From Flaviflagellibacter deserti (lineage in GTDB: Bacteria; Pseudomonadota; Alphaproteobacteria; Rhizobiales; Methylopilaceae), in NCBI RefSeq assembly GCF_042652085.1, contig NZ_JBHSJF010000001.1, positions 1-64,000 of the forward strand: DNA of 64,000 nt, written 5' to 3'. The position numbers and the translations under genes were made by a program. The stretch's first letter is position 1, and every line of letters begins with the position of its first letter. The notes below the pieces were generated by a model. That model was not told the DNA's origin, made no database searches, and saw only the letters and a program-made list of their open reading frames with translations. Positions 15,639-24,318 of the stretch are shown here, in pieces.

Positions 15639-16046
15639 ATGGCCGAGGTAAACCTCTTGATTGCCGGTAAAAGCTATCGGATGGCCTGCGACGATGGTCA
15701 GGAACCCCATCTCCAAGGCCTGGCGGAGCAGATCGACGGCAAGATTGCCGATATGCGCGAAAGTTTCGGCGAAATCGGTGACATGCGGCTGACGGTGATG
15801 GCGTCGATCGTGGTGGCCGACGAACTGGCGGAAGCGCGGCGCCGGATCAAGGCGCTGGAGGGCGATATCGAGCGTCTCCGGAACGCCGACGACAATGCGC
15901 TTGCGGCGAACGAAGCGGAGCAGGACGAGGCGGCGAAGCTGCTCGACCGGGTTTCCGAACGTCTGGAAGTCCTCGCGGCGGACCTGAGGTCGCAGACCCA
16001 TCGCACCGATCTCTCTGGCGCGAACGGCCACGACGACCTAAGTTAA
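15639..16046 (+). CDS. zapA: Cell division protein ZapA
   Basis: The 135-residue protein is a ZapA homologue, which binds FtsZ and promotes bundling of protofilaments at the Z-ring. The N-terminal globular domain (residues 1-65: AEVNLLIAGKSYRMACDDGQE, then LTVMASIVVADEL) and a long C-terminal coiled coil are both present. It is longer than E. coli ZapA (109), as is usual in this class. AGGAG lies seven to eight bases before the ATG. The 6S RNA begins right after it, matching the standard zapA–ssrS order. Confidence 0.92.
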   Translation: MAEVNLLIAGKSYRMACDDGQEPHLQGLAEQIDGKIADMRESFGEIGDMRLTVMASIVVADELAEARRRIKALEGDIERLRNADDNALAANEAEQDEAAKLLDRVSERLEVLAADLRSQTHRTDLSGANGHDDLS

Positions 16047-16065
16047 GCGAGCGGTGCTGCTGGGT

Positions 16066-16215
16066 TGGTTAGGAAACTGTATTCCCGGGGCCTTATCGAT
16101 CTCAACGGGAGCTGTCCCTGCCTTCGCCCCTGGGCTTAGGCACATGGCGCCCACCTACTTAGGTAGGTTCCCGGGATCGAAAAATCCGACGGCTTCGGTG
16201 GCTCCGCGCTTTCTC
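16066..16215 (+). ncRNA. ssrS: 6S RNA (SsrS)
   Basis: The segment after zapA has the alphaproteobacterial 6S pattern. The arms attcccgggg (16081-16090) and ttcccgggat (16168-16177) form the closing stem. A large internal bubble and a terminal stem around tgtccctgccttcgcccctgggc lie between them. 6S RNA mimics an open promoter, binds the housekeeping RNA polymerase and adjusts transcription in stationary phase. Position directly after zapA is the conserved location. The exact ends are not certain. A hairpin-like gacggcttcggtggctccg follows. Its usual downstream neighbour, the 5-formyl-THF cyclo-ligase gene, is 4.4 kb away here. Confidence 0.82.
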
Positions 16216-16306
16216 TCCTCGTCTAAACCGCGCTTGATCGGGTGGATTCTAAACTTTCGCCTATCCAACGTCGCGACAAGCGTTTTCCGGTTTTTGCCAG
16301 GGACTC

Positions 16307-16323
16307 TTTAGAATTCGTATAAG
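16307..16323 (+). promoter_or_regulatory. Possible Irr/ICE-like iron control element
   Basis: The 17 bases TTTAGAATTCGTATAAG match 11 of 14 fixed positions of the rhizobial iron control element (TTTAGAA-N3-TTCTAAA). They stand about 45-95 bases upstream of the ECF sigma gene. The match is imperfect, but the location ahead of an iron-uptake cassette makes it worth noting. Confidence 0.3.
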
Positions 16324-16403
16324 TTATTGATGTTGCAGCGTAATTCAGGCTGCACTAAGGGAGCTTCGTGCATGTCCCGCATTGCGGGCCGGAGCTGCCG
16401 TTC

Positions 16404-16919
16404 ATGGGCGTGGATCTAAAGAGCCTGTTTGTCGATCACAGCCGCGAGCTCGACACGTTCCTGCGGCGGCGCGTGGACGATCCGGGCGCGGCCGCCGATC
16501 TGGCGCAGGAGGCGTTTCTGCGTCTCGCGCGCATGCCGGCCAAGGCGGAGCTCGACAATCCGCGAAAATTCCTCTTCACGATCGCGGCCAATCTGGCGCG
16601 CGACCATATTCGCCGTCTGGTCACGCGCAGAAGGTGGATGGCGCAGGACGACGACGGCGTCGACGTCGCGTGTTCCGGGCCGCTTGCCGACGCGGCCATG
16701 ATCGCCGACGAGGACCAGCGGGCGCTTCGCGACGCGATCGAGGCGCTGCCGGCGCGAACCCGGGCGATCTTCCTGATGTTCCATGTCGAGAACAGATCCT
16801 ACCGCGAGATCGGGGCGGCCCTTGGTGTCTCGACGCGGACCGTCGAATACCATCTTCGGCAGGCTGTGCTGCAATGCCGGCAGCATGTGCGGGCAGCCGA
16901 ACGTTCCAACGAAAAATAA
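16404..16919 (+). CDS. ECF RNA polymerase sigma factor, FecI type
   Basis: The 171-residue protein has region 2 (about residues 10-75, with LAQEAFLRLAR and FLFTIAANLARDHIRR) and region 4 (about 105-160, IFLMFHVENRSYREIGAALGVS plus the VEYHLRQAV helix) of ECF sigma factors. Gene order with a FecR-like gene and a TonB receptor that carries an STN domain marks it as a FecI/HasI-type factor directing receptor transcription. A longer start at 16368 also has a good GGGAG site and would add 12 residues; I favour 16404 by family length. It begins about 190 bases after 6S RNA. Confidence 0.85.
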   Translation: MGVDLKSLFVDHSRELDTFLRRRVDDPGAAADLAQEAFLRLARMPAKAELDNPRKFLFTIAANLARDHIRRLVTRRRWMAQDDDGVDVACSGPLADAAMIADEDQRALRDAIEALPARTRAIFLMFHVENRSYREIGAALGVSTRTVEYHLRQAVLQCRQHVRAAERSNEK

Positions 16920-17005
16920 TCGCAGGGGATTTCGGTCGACGGCGCGTCCTTATAGAGAGGCGGCGTGCGCGAGCGCGACATCTATTCGGAACGGCCGGAC
17001 GAAGC

Positions 17006-17971
17006 ATGACTCGCCAAACGCAGCGGGAGGACGACGACGCGCTCTTCGCGGAGGCCAATGCTTGGTTATTCCGCCTCAAAGCCGACGACGCCTCGGATGC
17101 CGACCGGGCGGAGTTCTCGTCATGGCTGGCCCACGACGAGCGTCATGAGCAAGCCTGGCGCGACGTGCTTCAACTGATGGAATCGCTGAAGGAACCCGCA
17201 CGAGCCTACGCCGCGCGGCCGCACAGGGCAGCCGACCGGACAGCGGGCTCCCGGGGCACGCGGCGGTTCCGCGCGACAGTCGGCGGTCTGGCAGCGGCCT
17301 GCCTCGCCGCCGTCATCGTGGTGCAGGGGCCGGCATTCCTGGATCGCTGGGGCGCGGACTACGTCACGCTTTCCGGCGAACGGCGCGCGGTGGTCCTTGC
17401 CGACGGAACCCGCGTCGAGATGAACAGCGACACCGCCCTCGATCTCGATTTCGAGAGCGGCGAGCGGCGCGTGGACGTTCGCCGCGGCGAGGCCTTCTTC
17501 ACGATCGCCGCCGATCCCCGCGCGTTCGTCGTTATCGCGAACGGCGCCGAGATCCGCGACATCGGAACCGCGTTCAGCGTGCGCAATGACAACCGTGCGG
17601 AAGTGGTCGTCGAGGACGGCCTGGTGGATGTCAGCCGCGAGGACGGAAAGGCTCCGGTACGCGTCGCCGCCGGCCAGAAGGTCGCGTTCGGAAACGGCAG
17701 GATCTCTTCGGCATTCGAGGCCGATCCGAAGACCGCGCTGGCGTGGCGCGACGGCCAGATCGTGTTCAGCCAGGAGCGGCTGGCGGACGTCGTCGCGGAA
17801 CTGAACCGCTATCGCGCCGGACGGATATTCATCCTCAACCCGCGTATCGCCGATCTCCGGGTTTCCGGCACGTTCGAGATCGACCGGCCGGAGACGGTGC
17901 CCCAGGCACTGCGGAGCGTGCTCGGCATCGGCGCGCGCGAAATCACGCCCTTCCTCGTCCTGCTGCACTGA
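17006..17971 (+). CDS. FecR-family anti-sigma / signal transducer
   Basis: The 321-residue inner-membrane protein has an N-terminal cytoplasmic DUF4880 domain (about residues 11-55, with NAWLFRLKADDASDADRAEFSSWL). One transmembrane helix follows at about 90-108, then a periplasmic FecR domain with the typical AVVLADGTRVEMNSDTALDL and RRGEAFFTIAADPRAF stretches. A C-terminal STN-interacting region completes it. It senses the occupied receptor through the receptor's STN domain and controls the adjacent sigma factor. I placed the start at the ATG at 17006, 86 bases after the sigma gene; the ribosome binding site is weak. It precedes the receptor by about 90 bases. Confidence 0.88.
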   Translation: MTRQTQREDDDALFAEANAWLFRLKADDASDADRAEFSSWLAHDERHEQAWRDVLQLMESLKEPARAYAARPHRAADRTAGSRGTRRFRATVGGLAAACLAAVIVVQGPAFLDRWGADYVTLSGERRAVVLADGTRVEMNSDTALDLDFESGERRVDVRRGEAFFTIAADPRAFVVIANGAEIRDIGTAFSVRNDNRAEVVVEDGLVDVSREDGKAPVRVAAGQKVAFGNGRISSAFEADPKTALAWRDGQIVFSQERLADVVAELNRYRAGRIFILNPRIADLRVSGTFEIDRPETVPQALRSVLGIGAREITPFLVLLH

Positions 17972-18061
17972 AAAATCGGGACCCCTCCGGGGTTTTCCGC
18001 ATATCGCGCGTCCTGTCCCTTGAAAGCGCCGAGTCCGGCGCGGGTGTACGGGGCTGGGGTT

Positions 18062-20680
18062 ATGGTGCGTCATGCGTTGCGCGGTCGTTCGCGCGTGTTC
18101 GGAAGGAGCGCGGCTTGCCGCGTCCTCGCGGCGGGTCTTCTGGGAGCGAGCGCGGCTGCCGTCGTCGCGGCGCCGGCCGAGGTCCTCGCGCAGGAGACGG
18201 ATTCCGCCGTCCGCGCCTTTTCGATCCCGCCGCAAGGCCTCGACAGCGCCATGAGCGCCTTCGCAAGGACGACACGCATCCAGGTGCTGACGCGCGGAGC
18301 GACGACGCGGAGCGTGACATCGCCCGGCGCGCGCGGCGAGATGACACCGGAGCAGGCGTTGCGGGCGATCCTTGCCGGCACCGGCCTCGTTGCCGAATTC
18401 GCCGGCGGTAATACTGTAACGGTGATCGACCCGAGGGTAGGCCTGGCGGGGACGAGCACCGGAGGCAATGGCGAGACCATCCAGCTCGAGACGATCACCG
18501 TGACGGGAGGCGGCAAGGGATCGTCGCCAAAAGATTTGCCCTACGAGACGCCGGGGTCGGTCAGCTATATCTCGGAAGAGCAGATCGAGCGTTTCCGCGG
18601 CACCTCGCCGGGCGACATCTTCAAGAACGCTCCCGGCGTGCTATCGGGCGAGAACCGCAACAGCGGCGCCGTCGACGTCAACATTCGCGGCATGCAGGGC
18701 GTTGGGCGCGTTCCGGTGACGGTGGATGGCGCGCAGAACGTGACGACCGTCTATCGCGGCTACCAGGGCGTCGGCAGCCGCACCTTCATCGATCCGGATT
18801 TCATCGGCGGTATCGAAATCGAGAAGGGACCGAGCTTCGGCGCCGGCGGAACCGGGGCGATCGGCGGCATCGTGCGGATGAGCACGATCACCCCTGACGA
18901 CATCCTGCTCGACGGCAAGGATTTCGGCGGCCGGGTCAAGTTCGGTCAAGGGACCAACACGACGGAACCGGTCGACGGCAAGCGTAGTCAGATGAACCCG
19001 CTGGGCACCGGCTTCACGAGCGACGACATCGAGAGGCCGGGCGTCCTGGATCCGACCTCCGGGTCCGGCAGCGCCGTCATCGCCGGGCGGAGCGACATCA
19101 TCGATTTCGTCGCCGGCTATTCGCGCAGGATCGCTGGCAATTACCACGCCGGCGAGAACGGCTCGGGAGCGGCGAAGGACGTCGGTCCGCAGACGATCTG
19201 CGGCGGCGCCGGCTGCCAGACCTACGAGCACTATTATCCGTCAGCCGGACTGACGCCCTATCTGCCGGGGGAGGAGGTCCTGAATACCTCCAGCGACACC
19301 GAATCCACCCTGCTGAAGGGAAAGCTCAAACTTGGCGACGGGCACACGCTCGACTTGGGCTATTCCTACTCGCAAAGCGAGTTCGGCGAGACTTACCCGA
19401 CCGGACTGACGAGCCCGACGCAGACCGTCTATCAGGGAATCCTGTCGAACTCCCAACTCAACAGCGTGACCGCGCGCTATCATTGGGATCCATCGACGAC
19501 CAATCTAATCGATCTGCGATGGAATGCCTTCCGGACGTCGCTCGAGGAGTACAGTCGGCAGAGCAATACCGGCCTCGTGGGCGTCGGAAAATGGGTCGAC
19601 ATGACCGGTACCGACGTCACCAATACGTCGGTCTTCGATACCGGGCTCGGCGAGGTCTCGGTCCAGCTGGGCGGATCCTATCTCGAGGAGGCGACGGGGC
19701 CGACCGAGGACTCGACCTGGTGGATACCGCCGCCGCGCGAGGGCGAGCGCTGGCAGGCGAGCGGCTTCAGCTTCACGCAATGGTCTCCGACCGATTGGCT
19801 CACTCTGGATAACGGACTGCGCTACCAGCGTTTCAGGACGACCGACAAGCTCGTCTACGACGCCTACCGGTCCGAACCGCGAAGCGGCGACGCCTTCGAC
19901 TATTCGTTCGGTGCGACCGTCACGCCCTTCGACGGCATCCAGTTGTTCGGCAGCTACAAGGAGGCCTCGCGCCTGCCGTCGCTGCTGGAGTCCAGCGGCG
20001 GCTTCCTGCTGGTGGTCGATCCGAATCTCGGACCGGAGCGCGCCCATAATTGGGAGTTCGGCGTCAATGTCCTGCGCGACGGCCTGATCTCGGAAGGTGA
20101 CCACACAGGCATCAAGTTCTCGTTCTTCGACAATACGATCGACGACTACATCAGCAGGAAGTGGACGGGCTCCATCCTGCAGCTCGTCAATGTCGAGCAG
20201 GCCCGGTTCCAGGGACTGGAGCTGTCCGGACGTTACGAGAAGAGCGGTTTCACCGCGGAACTGGCGGCGACCTACTATACCGAAGTCGAATTCTGTCGGA
20301 CGAAGTCGACCTGCATGAACAGCTCGCTCGCGTCCGATTACGCGACCAACTACATCCCGCCGGAATACAACGCGACCCTGACCCTGTCGCAGAAGCTGTT
20401 CGACGATGCACTGACGATCGGCGGCCGCGTCTCGCATACGGGCCCACGCGCCGCCGCCGCCGAGACCCCGGCCTCCGGCGCCGCTCCGCTGATCGCGATG
20501 ATCAATTGGAAGCCCTACACGCTGGTCGATCTGTTCGCCGACTACGATATCAACGAGAATTTCTCGTTCGAATTGAGCGTCGAGAACCTGACTGACATCT
20601 ACTATGTCGAGCCGCTCAGCCTGGCCCTCGTTCCATCGCCTGGCCGGACGATCCGCGTCGGACTGACGGGGAGGTTCTGA
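18062..20680 (+). CDS. TonB-dependent heme/hemoprotein receptor with STN domain
   Basis: The roughly 872-residue outer membrane protein starts with a long signal peptide ending near VLAQE. An STN signalling domain follows (about residues 48-108: FSIPPQGLDSAMSAFARTT...LAGTGL). Next come a plug domain with TGGGKGSSPKDLPYETPGSVS and a 22-strand barrel ending in TIRVGLTGRF. An ASRLPSLLES...DPNLGPERAHNWEFG segment resembles the hemoglobin/heme receptor family. Energy comes from TonB–ExbBD. The STN domain with the upstream FecI and FecR genes indicates surface-signal autoregulation, as in HasR. The start is uncertain: ATG at 18062, preceded by GGGG, is preferred over a TTG at 18020. Substrate assignment to heme is moderately sure. 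Confidence 0.88.
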   Translation: MVRHALRGRSRVFGRSAACRVLAAGLLGASAAAVVAAPAEVLAQETDSAVRAFSIPPQGLDSAMSAFARTTRIQVLTRGATTRSVTSPGARGEMTPEQALRAILAGTGLVAEFAGGNTVTVIDPRVGLAGTSTGGNGETIQLETITVTGGGKGSSPKDLPYETPGSVSYISEEQIERFRGTSPGDIFKNAPGVLSGENRNSGAVDVNIRGMQGVGRVPVTVDGAQNVTTVYRGYQGVGSRTFIDPDFIGGIEIEKGPSFGAGGTGAIGGIVRMSTITPDDILLDGKDFGGRVKFGQGTNTTEPVDGKRSQMNPLGTGFTSDDIERPGVLDPTSGSGSAVIAGRSDIIDFVAGYSRRIAGNYHAGENGSGAAKDVGPQTICGGAGCQTYEHYYPSAGLTPYLPGEEVLNTSSDTESTLLKGKLKLGDGHTLDLGYSYSQSEFGETYPTGLTSPTQTVYQGILSNSQLNSVTARYHWDPSTTNLIDLRWNAFRTSLEEYSRQSNTGLVGVGKWVDMTGTDVTNTSVFDTGLGEVSVQLGGSYLEEATGPTEDSTWWIPPPREGERWQASGFSFTQWSPTDWLTLDNGLRYQRFRTTDKLVYDAYRSEPRSGDAFDYSFGATVTPFDGIQLFGSYKEASRLPSLLESSGGFLLVVDPNLGPERAHNWEFGVNVLRDGLISEGDHTGIKFSFFDNTIDDYISRKWTGSILQLVNVEQARFQGLELSGRYEKSGFTAELAATYYTEVEFCRTKSTCMNSSLASDYATNYIPPEYNATLTLSQKLFDDALTIGGRVSHTGPRAAAAETPASGAAPLIAMINWKPYTLVDLFADYDINENFSFELSVENLTDIYYVEPLSLALVPSPGRTIRVGLTGRF

Positions 20681-20711
20681 GCGGTCGCGCAACCCCGGCG
20701 CCGATTGTGTT

Positions 20712-21332
20712 ATGGCTCCGGTGATGACCGCCGATTCCGACGCCGCGCAAGCCGAGAAGGCGGCGCTCCGCACCGCCAAGATCGCGGCGCGGAGGGCCTT
20801 GGACGATGGGATGGCGCATCGGGCGGCCGAGCGCGCGGCCGAGCATGCGATGCATGTCATCCACGAGCATTCGAAGGAGATCGTGGCGCTCTACATGCCG
20901 ATCCTGGGCGAATTGAAGCCGGCGCCGCTGGCGGAGCGACTGCGGAAGGCCGGCGCGACATTGTCCCTGCCGCGTGTGGTGACCGCCACCAGGCCGATGC
21001 AGTTTCTGGAATGGCGGGAGGAGGATCCCCTGGCGAAGGGGTACGGCGGCATTCGCGAGCCGGATCCGCAAGCGCCGAAAGTCGTTCCCGACGTCGTGGT
21101 CGTGCCGCTTTCGGCCTTCGACCGGCGCGGTTTCCGCATCGGCTACGGCAAGGGGCATTACGACCGGACGCTCGGACCGCTGGCCCGCCACGAACGCCCG
21201 CTGATGATCGGCTATGCCTTCGCGCTGCAGGAAGTGGACGAGGTTCCGCGCGAACTGCACGACGTTCCGCTCGACGCCGTGGTGACGGAAGACGAGATCA
21301 TTCGTTGCAATTTGGGCCGCGAAGGTCTTTGA
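20712..21332 (+). CDS. 5-formyltetrahydrofolate cyclo-ligase
   Basis: The 206-residue cytoplasmic enzyme converts 5-formyl-THF with ATP to 5,10-methenyl-THF in folate recycling. The N-terminal KAALRTAKIAARRAL segment, the central GIREPDPQA and VVPLSAFDRRGFRIGYGKGHYDR motif (nucleotide and substrate binding) and the C-terminal DVPLDAVVTE are typical of the family. The start may be 20712 or 20724; neither has a clear ribosome binding site. In most alphaproteobacteria this gene directly follows 6S RNA; here a heme cassette lies between. It is followed after 10 bases by the metallophosphoesterase gene. Confidence 0.92.
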   Translation: MAPVMTADSDAAQAEKAALRTAKIAARRALDDGMAHRAAERAAEHAMHVIHEHSKEIVALYMPILGELKPAPLAERLRKAGATLSLPRVVTATRPMQFLEWREEDPLAKGYGGIREPDPQAPKVVPDVVVVPLSAFDRRGFRIGYGKGHYDRTLGPLARHERPLMIGYAFALQEVDEVPRELHDVPLDAVVTEDEIIRCNLGREGL

Positions 21333-21342
21333 AGCTCGCTCT

Positions 21343-22161
21343 ATGCGAATTCTTTTTCTGGGCGACCTCGTCGGCCGGTCCGGCCGCCAGGCGGCGATCG
21401 ACATCATCCCCAAACTCCGCCAGCGCTGGAACCTCGACCTCCTCGTGGTCAACGGCGAGAACGCGGCCGGCGGCTTTGGCATCAACGAGTCGATCTACGA
21501 CGAGGTGATCGCGGCCGGCGCCGACGCGGTGACGCTCGGCAACCACGCCTTCGACCAGCGCGAGACGCTCGTCTTCATCGAGCGCGCCGAGCGGCTGATC
21601 CGCCCGGCGAATTTCCCGTCCGGCACGCCGGGGCGCGGTTCGGCGCTGATCGAGATCCGGGACGGACGCCGGGTGCTGGTGATGAACCTGATGGGCCGCA
21701 TCTATATGGACGCGCTCGACGATCCGTTCGCCCGGGCGGAGGCCGAGCTTTCGGCCTGCCCGCTGGGTGTCGCGTGCGATGCGATCGTCATCGACTTCCA
21801 TGCCGAGGCGACGAGCGAGAAGCAGGCTTTCGGCCATTTCGTCGACGGCCGCGCGAGTCTCGTGGTCGGAACGCACACGCATGTGCCGACGGCAGACCAC
21901 CAGATCCTCAACGGTGGCACGGCCTATCTCTCCGATGCGGGCATGTGCGGCGACTACGATTCCGTGCTCGGCATGGAAAAGGAGGAGCCGATCAGTCGTT
22001 TCGTGCGGAAGATCCCGTCGAGCCGCTTCGAACCGGCGATGGCCGCGGCGACGGTGTGCGGCTTCGCAGTGGAGACCGACGATGCGACGGGGCTGGCGGT
22101 GAAGATCTCGCCGGTCAGGATTGGTGCCCGACTCGAGCCGGTCGAGCCGGCTTTCTGGTAA
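21343..22161 (+). CDS. TIGR00282 / YmdB-like metallophosphoesterase
   Basis: The 272-residue protein matches the YmdB family of dimetal phosphodiesterases; Bacillus YmdB hydrolyses cyclic nucleotides. Metal-ligand motifs are all present in order: GDLVGRSGR (residues 6-14), VNGENAAGGFG, LGNHAFDQ, DFHAEATSEK, GTHTHVPTAD. Length is typical. It is ten bases after the folate cyclo-ligase gene, an arrangement frequent in alphaproteobacteria, so they form an operon. The physiological substrate in this class is unknown. No signal peptide is present. Confidence 0.92.
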   Translation: MRILFLGDLVGRSGRQAAIDIIPKLRQRWNLDLLVVNGENAAGGFGINESIYDEVIAAGADAVTLGNHAFDQRETLVFIERAERLIRPANFPSGTPGRGSALIEIRDGRRVLVMNLMGRIYMDALDDPFARAEAELSACPLGVACDAIVIDFHAEATSEKQAFGHFVDGRASLVVGTHTHVPTADHQILNGGTAYLSDAGMCGDYDSVLGMEKEEPISRFVRKIPSSRFEPAMAAATVCGFAVETDDATGLAVKISPVRIGARLEPVEPAFW

Positions 22162-22190
22162 GTGGGCAGATCTTGATCGAGGAAGCGCAC

Positions 22191-22679
22191 ATGACCGAAG
22201 ACGATCTGCGTATCCTGCGCCGTTGCGTCGAACTGGCCGAGGAAGCGCTCGACGCCGGCGACGAGCCGTTCGGCTCGGTGCTCGTCGATGCCGAGGGCAG
22301 CGTCAGGCAGGAAGACCGCAACCGCACGGCGGGCGGCGACCAGACCCGGCATCCGGAATTCGAACTGGCGCGCTGGGCGGCGACCCACATGTCACCGGAG
22401 GAGCGGGCCGGCGCGACGGTCTATACGTCGGGCGAGCACTGCCCGATGTGTTCCGCGGCCCATGCCTGGGTCGGTCTTCGCCGCATCGTCTACGCCTCGT
22501 CGACGGAGCAACTCGTGGGCTGGCTCGACGAACTCGGCGTGCCGCCGGGACCTGTGCGGCCGCTTTCGGTCCGCGAGGTCGCGCCCGACGTGATCGTCGA
22601 GGGGCCGGTTCCCGAACTCGCCGAGAAGGTCCACGCACTGCATGTGCGGCTGCATGTGCGGCTGCATCGCGGGCGCTAG
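22191..22679 (+). CDS. Nucleoside/cytidine deaminase-like zinc enzyme
   Basis: The 162-residue protein has the zinc-dependent deaminase signature: His54-Pro-Glu56 (HPEFE) as ligand and proton shuttle, and GEHCPMCSAA with Cys84 and Cys87 as ligands. The spacing suits guanine deaminase/TadA-like nucleoside deaminases. The substrate cannot be told from sequence. The C-terminus has a short duplication (LHVRLHVRLH). I chose the ATG at 22191 with GAGGAAG six bases upstream over a TTG at 22173. It follows the metallophosphoesterase by 29 bases on the same strand and may be the last gene of that operon. Confidence 0.88.
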   Translation: MTEDDLRILRRCVELAEEALDAGDEPFGSVLVDAEGSVRQEDRNRTAGGDQTRHPEFELARWAATHMSPEERAGATVYTSGEHCPMCSAAHAWVGLRRIVYASSTEQLVGWLDELGVPPGPVRPLSVREVAPDVIVEGPVPELAEKVHALHVRLHVRLHRGR

Positions 22680-22703
22680 TCTAACCATCCACCCTTTGGA
22701 CGC

Positions 22704-23141
22704 TCAGGTGAGTTCCTGGGCGAGGCCGATGAGGAGCCCTTCAGGCCCTCGGATGTAGCAGAGCCGATATACGTCTTGATACTGGACGACTTCGCCGACG
22801 AGCTGAGCGCCGCGATTGCGGAGCCTTCCGAGCGTTTCGTCGAGGTCGTCCACTGCGAACATGACGCGGAGATAGCCTAGAGCGTTGACCGGGGCGTCGC
22901 GATGATCCGCTACGGTCGGCGGCGTGAGGAAGCGGGACAGCTCAAGGCGGCCGTGGCCGTCCGGCGTGCGCATCATGGCGATCTCGACGCGCTGATCATC
23001 CAGCCCGGTGACACGTCCGGCCCATTCTCCGTCGATCGTCGACCGTCCTTCGAGCTCAAGGCCGAGCTCGCGAAAGAAAGCAATCGTCTCTCCGAGGTCC
23101 TCGACGACGATTCCTATGTTGTCCATCCGTTTGACTGTCAT
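22704..23141 (-). CDS. VOC (glyoxalase/bleomycin resistance) family protein
   Basis: The 145-residue protein has the two beta-alpha-beta-beta-beta modules of the vicinal oxygen chelate fold. The first runs from MDNIGIVVEDLGETIAFFRELGLELEG and the second from RVMFAVDDLDETLGRLRNRGAQLVGEVVQY to YIRGPEGLLIGLAQ. The role could be a dioxygenase, a lyase or simple ligand binding; metal ligands are not obvious at all positions, so function is open. It converges with the deaminase gene, 24 bases apart, and is divergent from yebC with about 160 bases between. Confidence 0.85.
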   Translation of the reverse strand: MTVKRMDNIGIVVEDLGETIAFFRELGLELEGRSTIDGEWAGRVTGLDDQRVEIAMMRTPDGHGRLELSRFLTPPTVADHRDAPVNALGYLRVMFAVDDLDETLGRLRNRGAQLVGEVVQYQDVYRLCYIRGPEGLLIGLAQELT

Positions 23142-23303
23142 GCGTCCAACCTAGAAGGGGTCGTCTGCCGCCATCAAGCTCTTCGCTACTCGCATCCGGA
23201 GAGTCCGCGGCCTAGATTCATCCTGCGAGGAAGCGCGGTCGAGAGAGGCTTGGCGAGGCCCGGTCCATGACACTATAACCCGGCCAAAGTCTCAGAGGAC
23301 GCC

Positions 23304-24053
23304 ATGGCCGGACATTCGCAGTTCAAGAACATCATGCACCGCAAGGGGCGGCAGGACGCGCAGAAGTCCAAGCTGTTCTCAAAGCTGGCGCGCGAGATCA
23401 CCGTCGCCGCGAAGATGGGCATGCCCGACCCCAACATGAATCCGCGCCTGCGCCTGGCCGTGAACGAGGCCAAGGCCCAGTCCATGCCGAAGGACAATAT
23501 CGAGCGTGCCATCAAGAAGGCGATGGGCGGCGAGGGCGAGAACTACGAGGAAGTGCGCTATGAGGGCTATGGCCCGGGCGGCGTCGCCGTCATCGTCGAG
23601 GCGTTGACCGACAACCGGAACCGCACGGCGTCCGCGGTGCGCTCCTATTTCACCAAGTCCGGCGGCGCGCTTGGCGAGACGGGCTCGGTCGGCTTCATGT
23701 TCCATCATGTCGGCGAGATCGTCTATCCGGCGAAGGCCGGCTCGGCGGATGCCATCCTGGAGGCTGCGATCGAGGCCGGCGCCGAGGACGTGCAGTCCGA
23801 CGACGAGCGCCACGTCATCACCTGCGGTTTCGAGGATCTGAACGAGGTCGCGAAGGCGCTGGAGGCTGCTCTTGGCGAGGCCGTGAGCGCGAAAGCCGTG
23901 TGGCGCGCCTCGACCACGACCGCGCTCGACGAGGACAAGGCACAGAGCATGCTGAAGCTCGTTGATTCGCTCGAGGACGACGATGACGTGCAGAATGTCT
24001 ATTCGAACTTCGAGGTTTCGGACGAGGTACTGGCCAAGCTCACGGCAGCGTGA
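23304..24053 (+). CDS. YebC/PmpR family transcription/translation factor
   Basis: The 249-residue protein is a full-length YebC family member (TACO1 homologue). It opens with the diagnostic AGHSQFKNIMHRKGRQDAQKSK and includes NPRLRLAVNEAKAQSMPKDNIERAIKKA, YEGYGPGGVAVIVE and TKSGGALGETGSVGFMF. Members have been described as DNA-binding regulators and, more recently, as translation factors acting on polyproline stretches. The protein is cytoplasmic. It stands immediately upstream of the ruv locus, its standard position in proteobacteria. The ATG at 23304 is fixed by the conserved N-terminus. Confidence 0.94.
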   Translation: MAGHSQFKNIMHRKGRQDAQKSKLFSKLAREITVAAKMGMPDPNMNPRLRLAVNEAKAQSMPKDNIERAIKKAMGGEGENYEEVRYEGYGPGGVAVIVEALTDNRNRTASAVRSYFTKSGGALGETGSVGFMFHHVGEIVYPAKAGSADAILEAAIEAGAEDVQSDDERHVITCGFEDLNEVAKALEAALGEAVSAKAVWRASTTTALDEDKAQSMLKLVDSLEDDDDVQNVYSNFEVSDEVLAKLTAA

Positions 24054-24119
24054 TCGAGATCAAAACCAGTAATTCTCCCTATTGCAGGTTGCACATTACG
24101 GCCTAAGCCGTTGATTTGA

Positions 24120-24318
24120 CTGAATTGATCGCGCGCCTGCGTTGCAGGAGGGGACTTTAGCCCTATTTACCCTCGCGGTAATTTGACGTTTCGGTGGTCG
24201 CATAAGCTGCGAGTCTCGCAATCACCGTGAGATTCGCGGTCCCGTGTGCACCCCCAGCCCATTAGCATTCGGAACCGCGGATAAGAGGCCGGGCCTAACA
24301 GCCCGGCCTCGATCTTTT
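24120..24318 (+). ncRNA. Candidate structured small RNA with terminator, yebC–ruvC gap
   Basis: The 324-base gap between yebC and ruvC has no coding frame but has structure. A perfectly paired 9-bp stem (gcgagtctc 24209-24217 with gagattcgc 24229-24237, one G-U) stands upstream of a strong terminator at 24285-24318. The terminator is about 230 bases past the yebC stop, too far to be a simple gene end. The intervening sequence differs from the repeat families of this window. I do not recognise an Rfam family. It could also be a long yebC 3' UTR or a ruv leader. Boundaries are approximate. Confidence 0.4.
24285..24318 (+). terminator. Rho-independent terminator upstream of ruvC
   Basis: A 10-bp perfect stem (gaggccgggc / gcccggcctc) with a 6-base loop is followed by gatctttt. 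It separates yebC and the candidate small RNA from the ruvCAB transcript. Confidence 0.75.
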
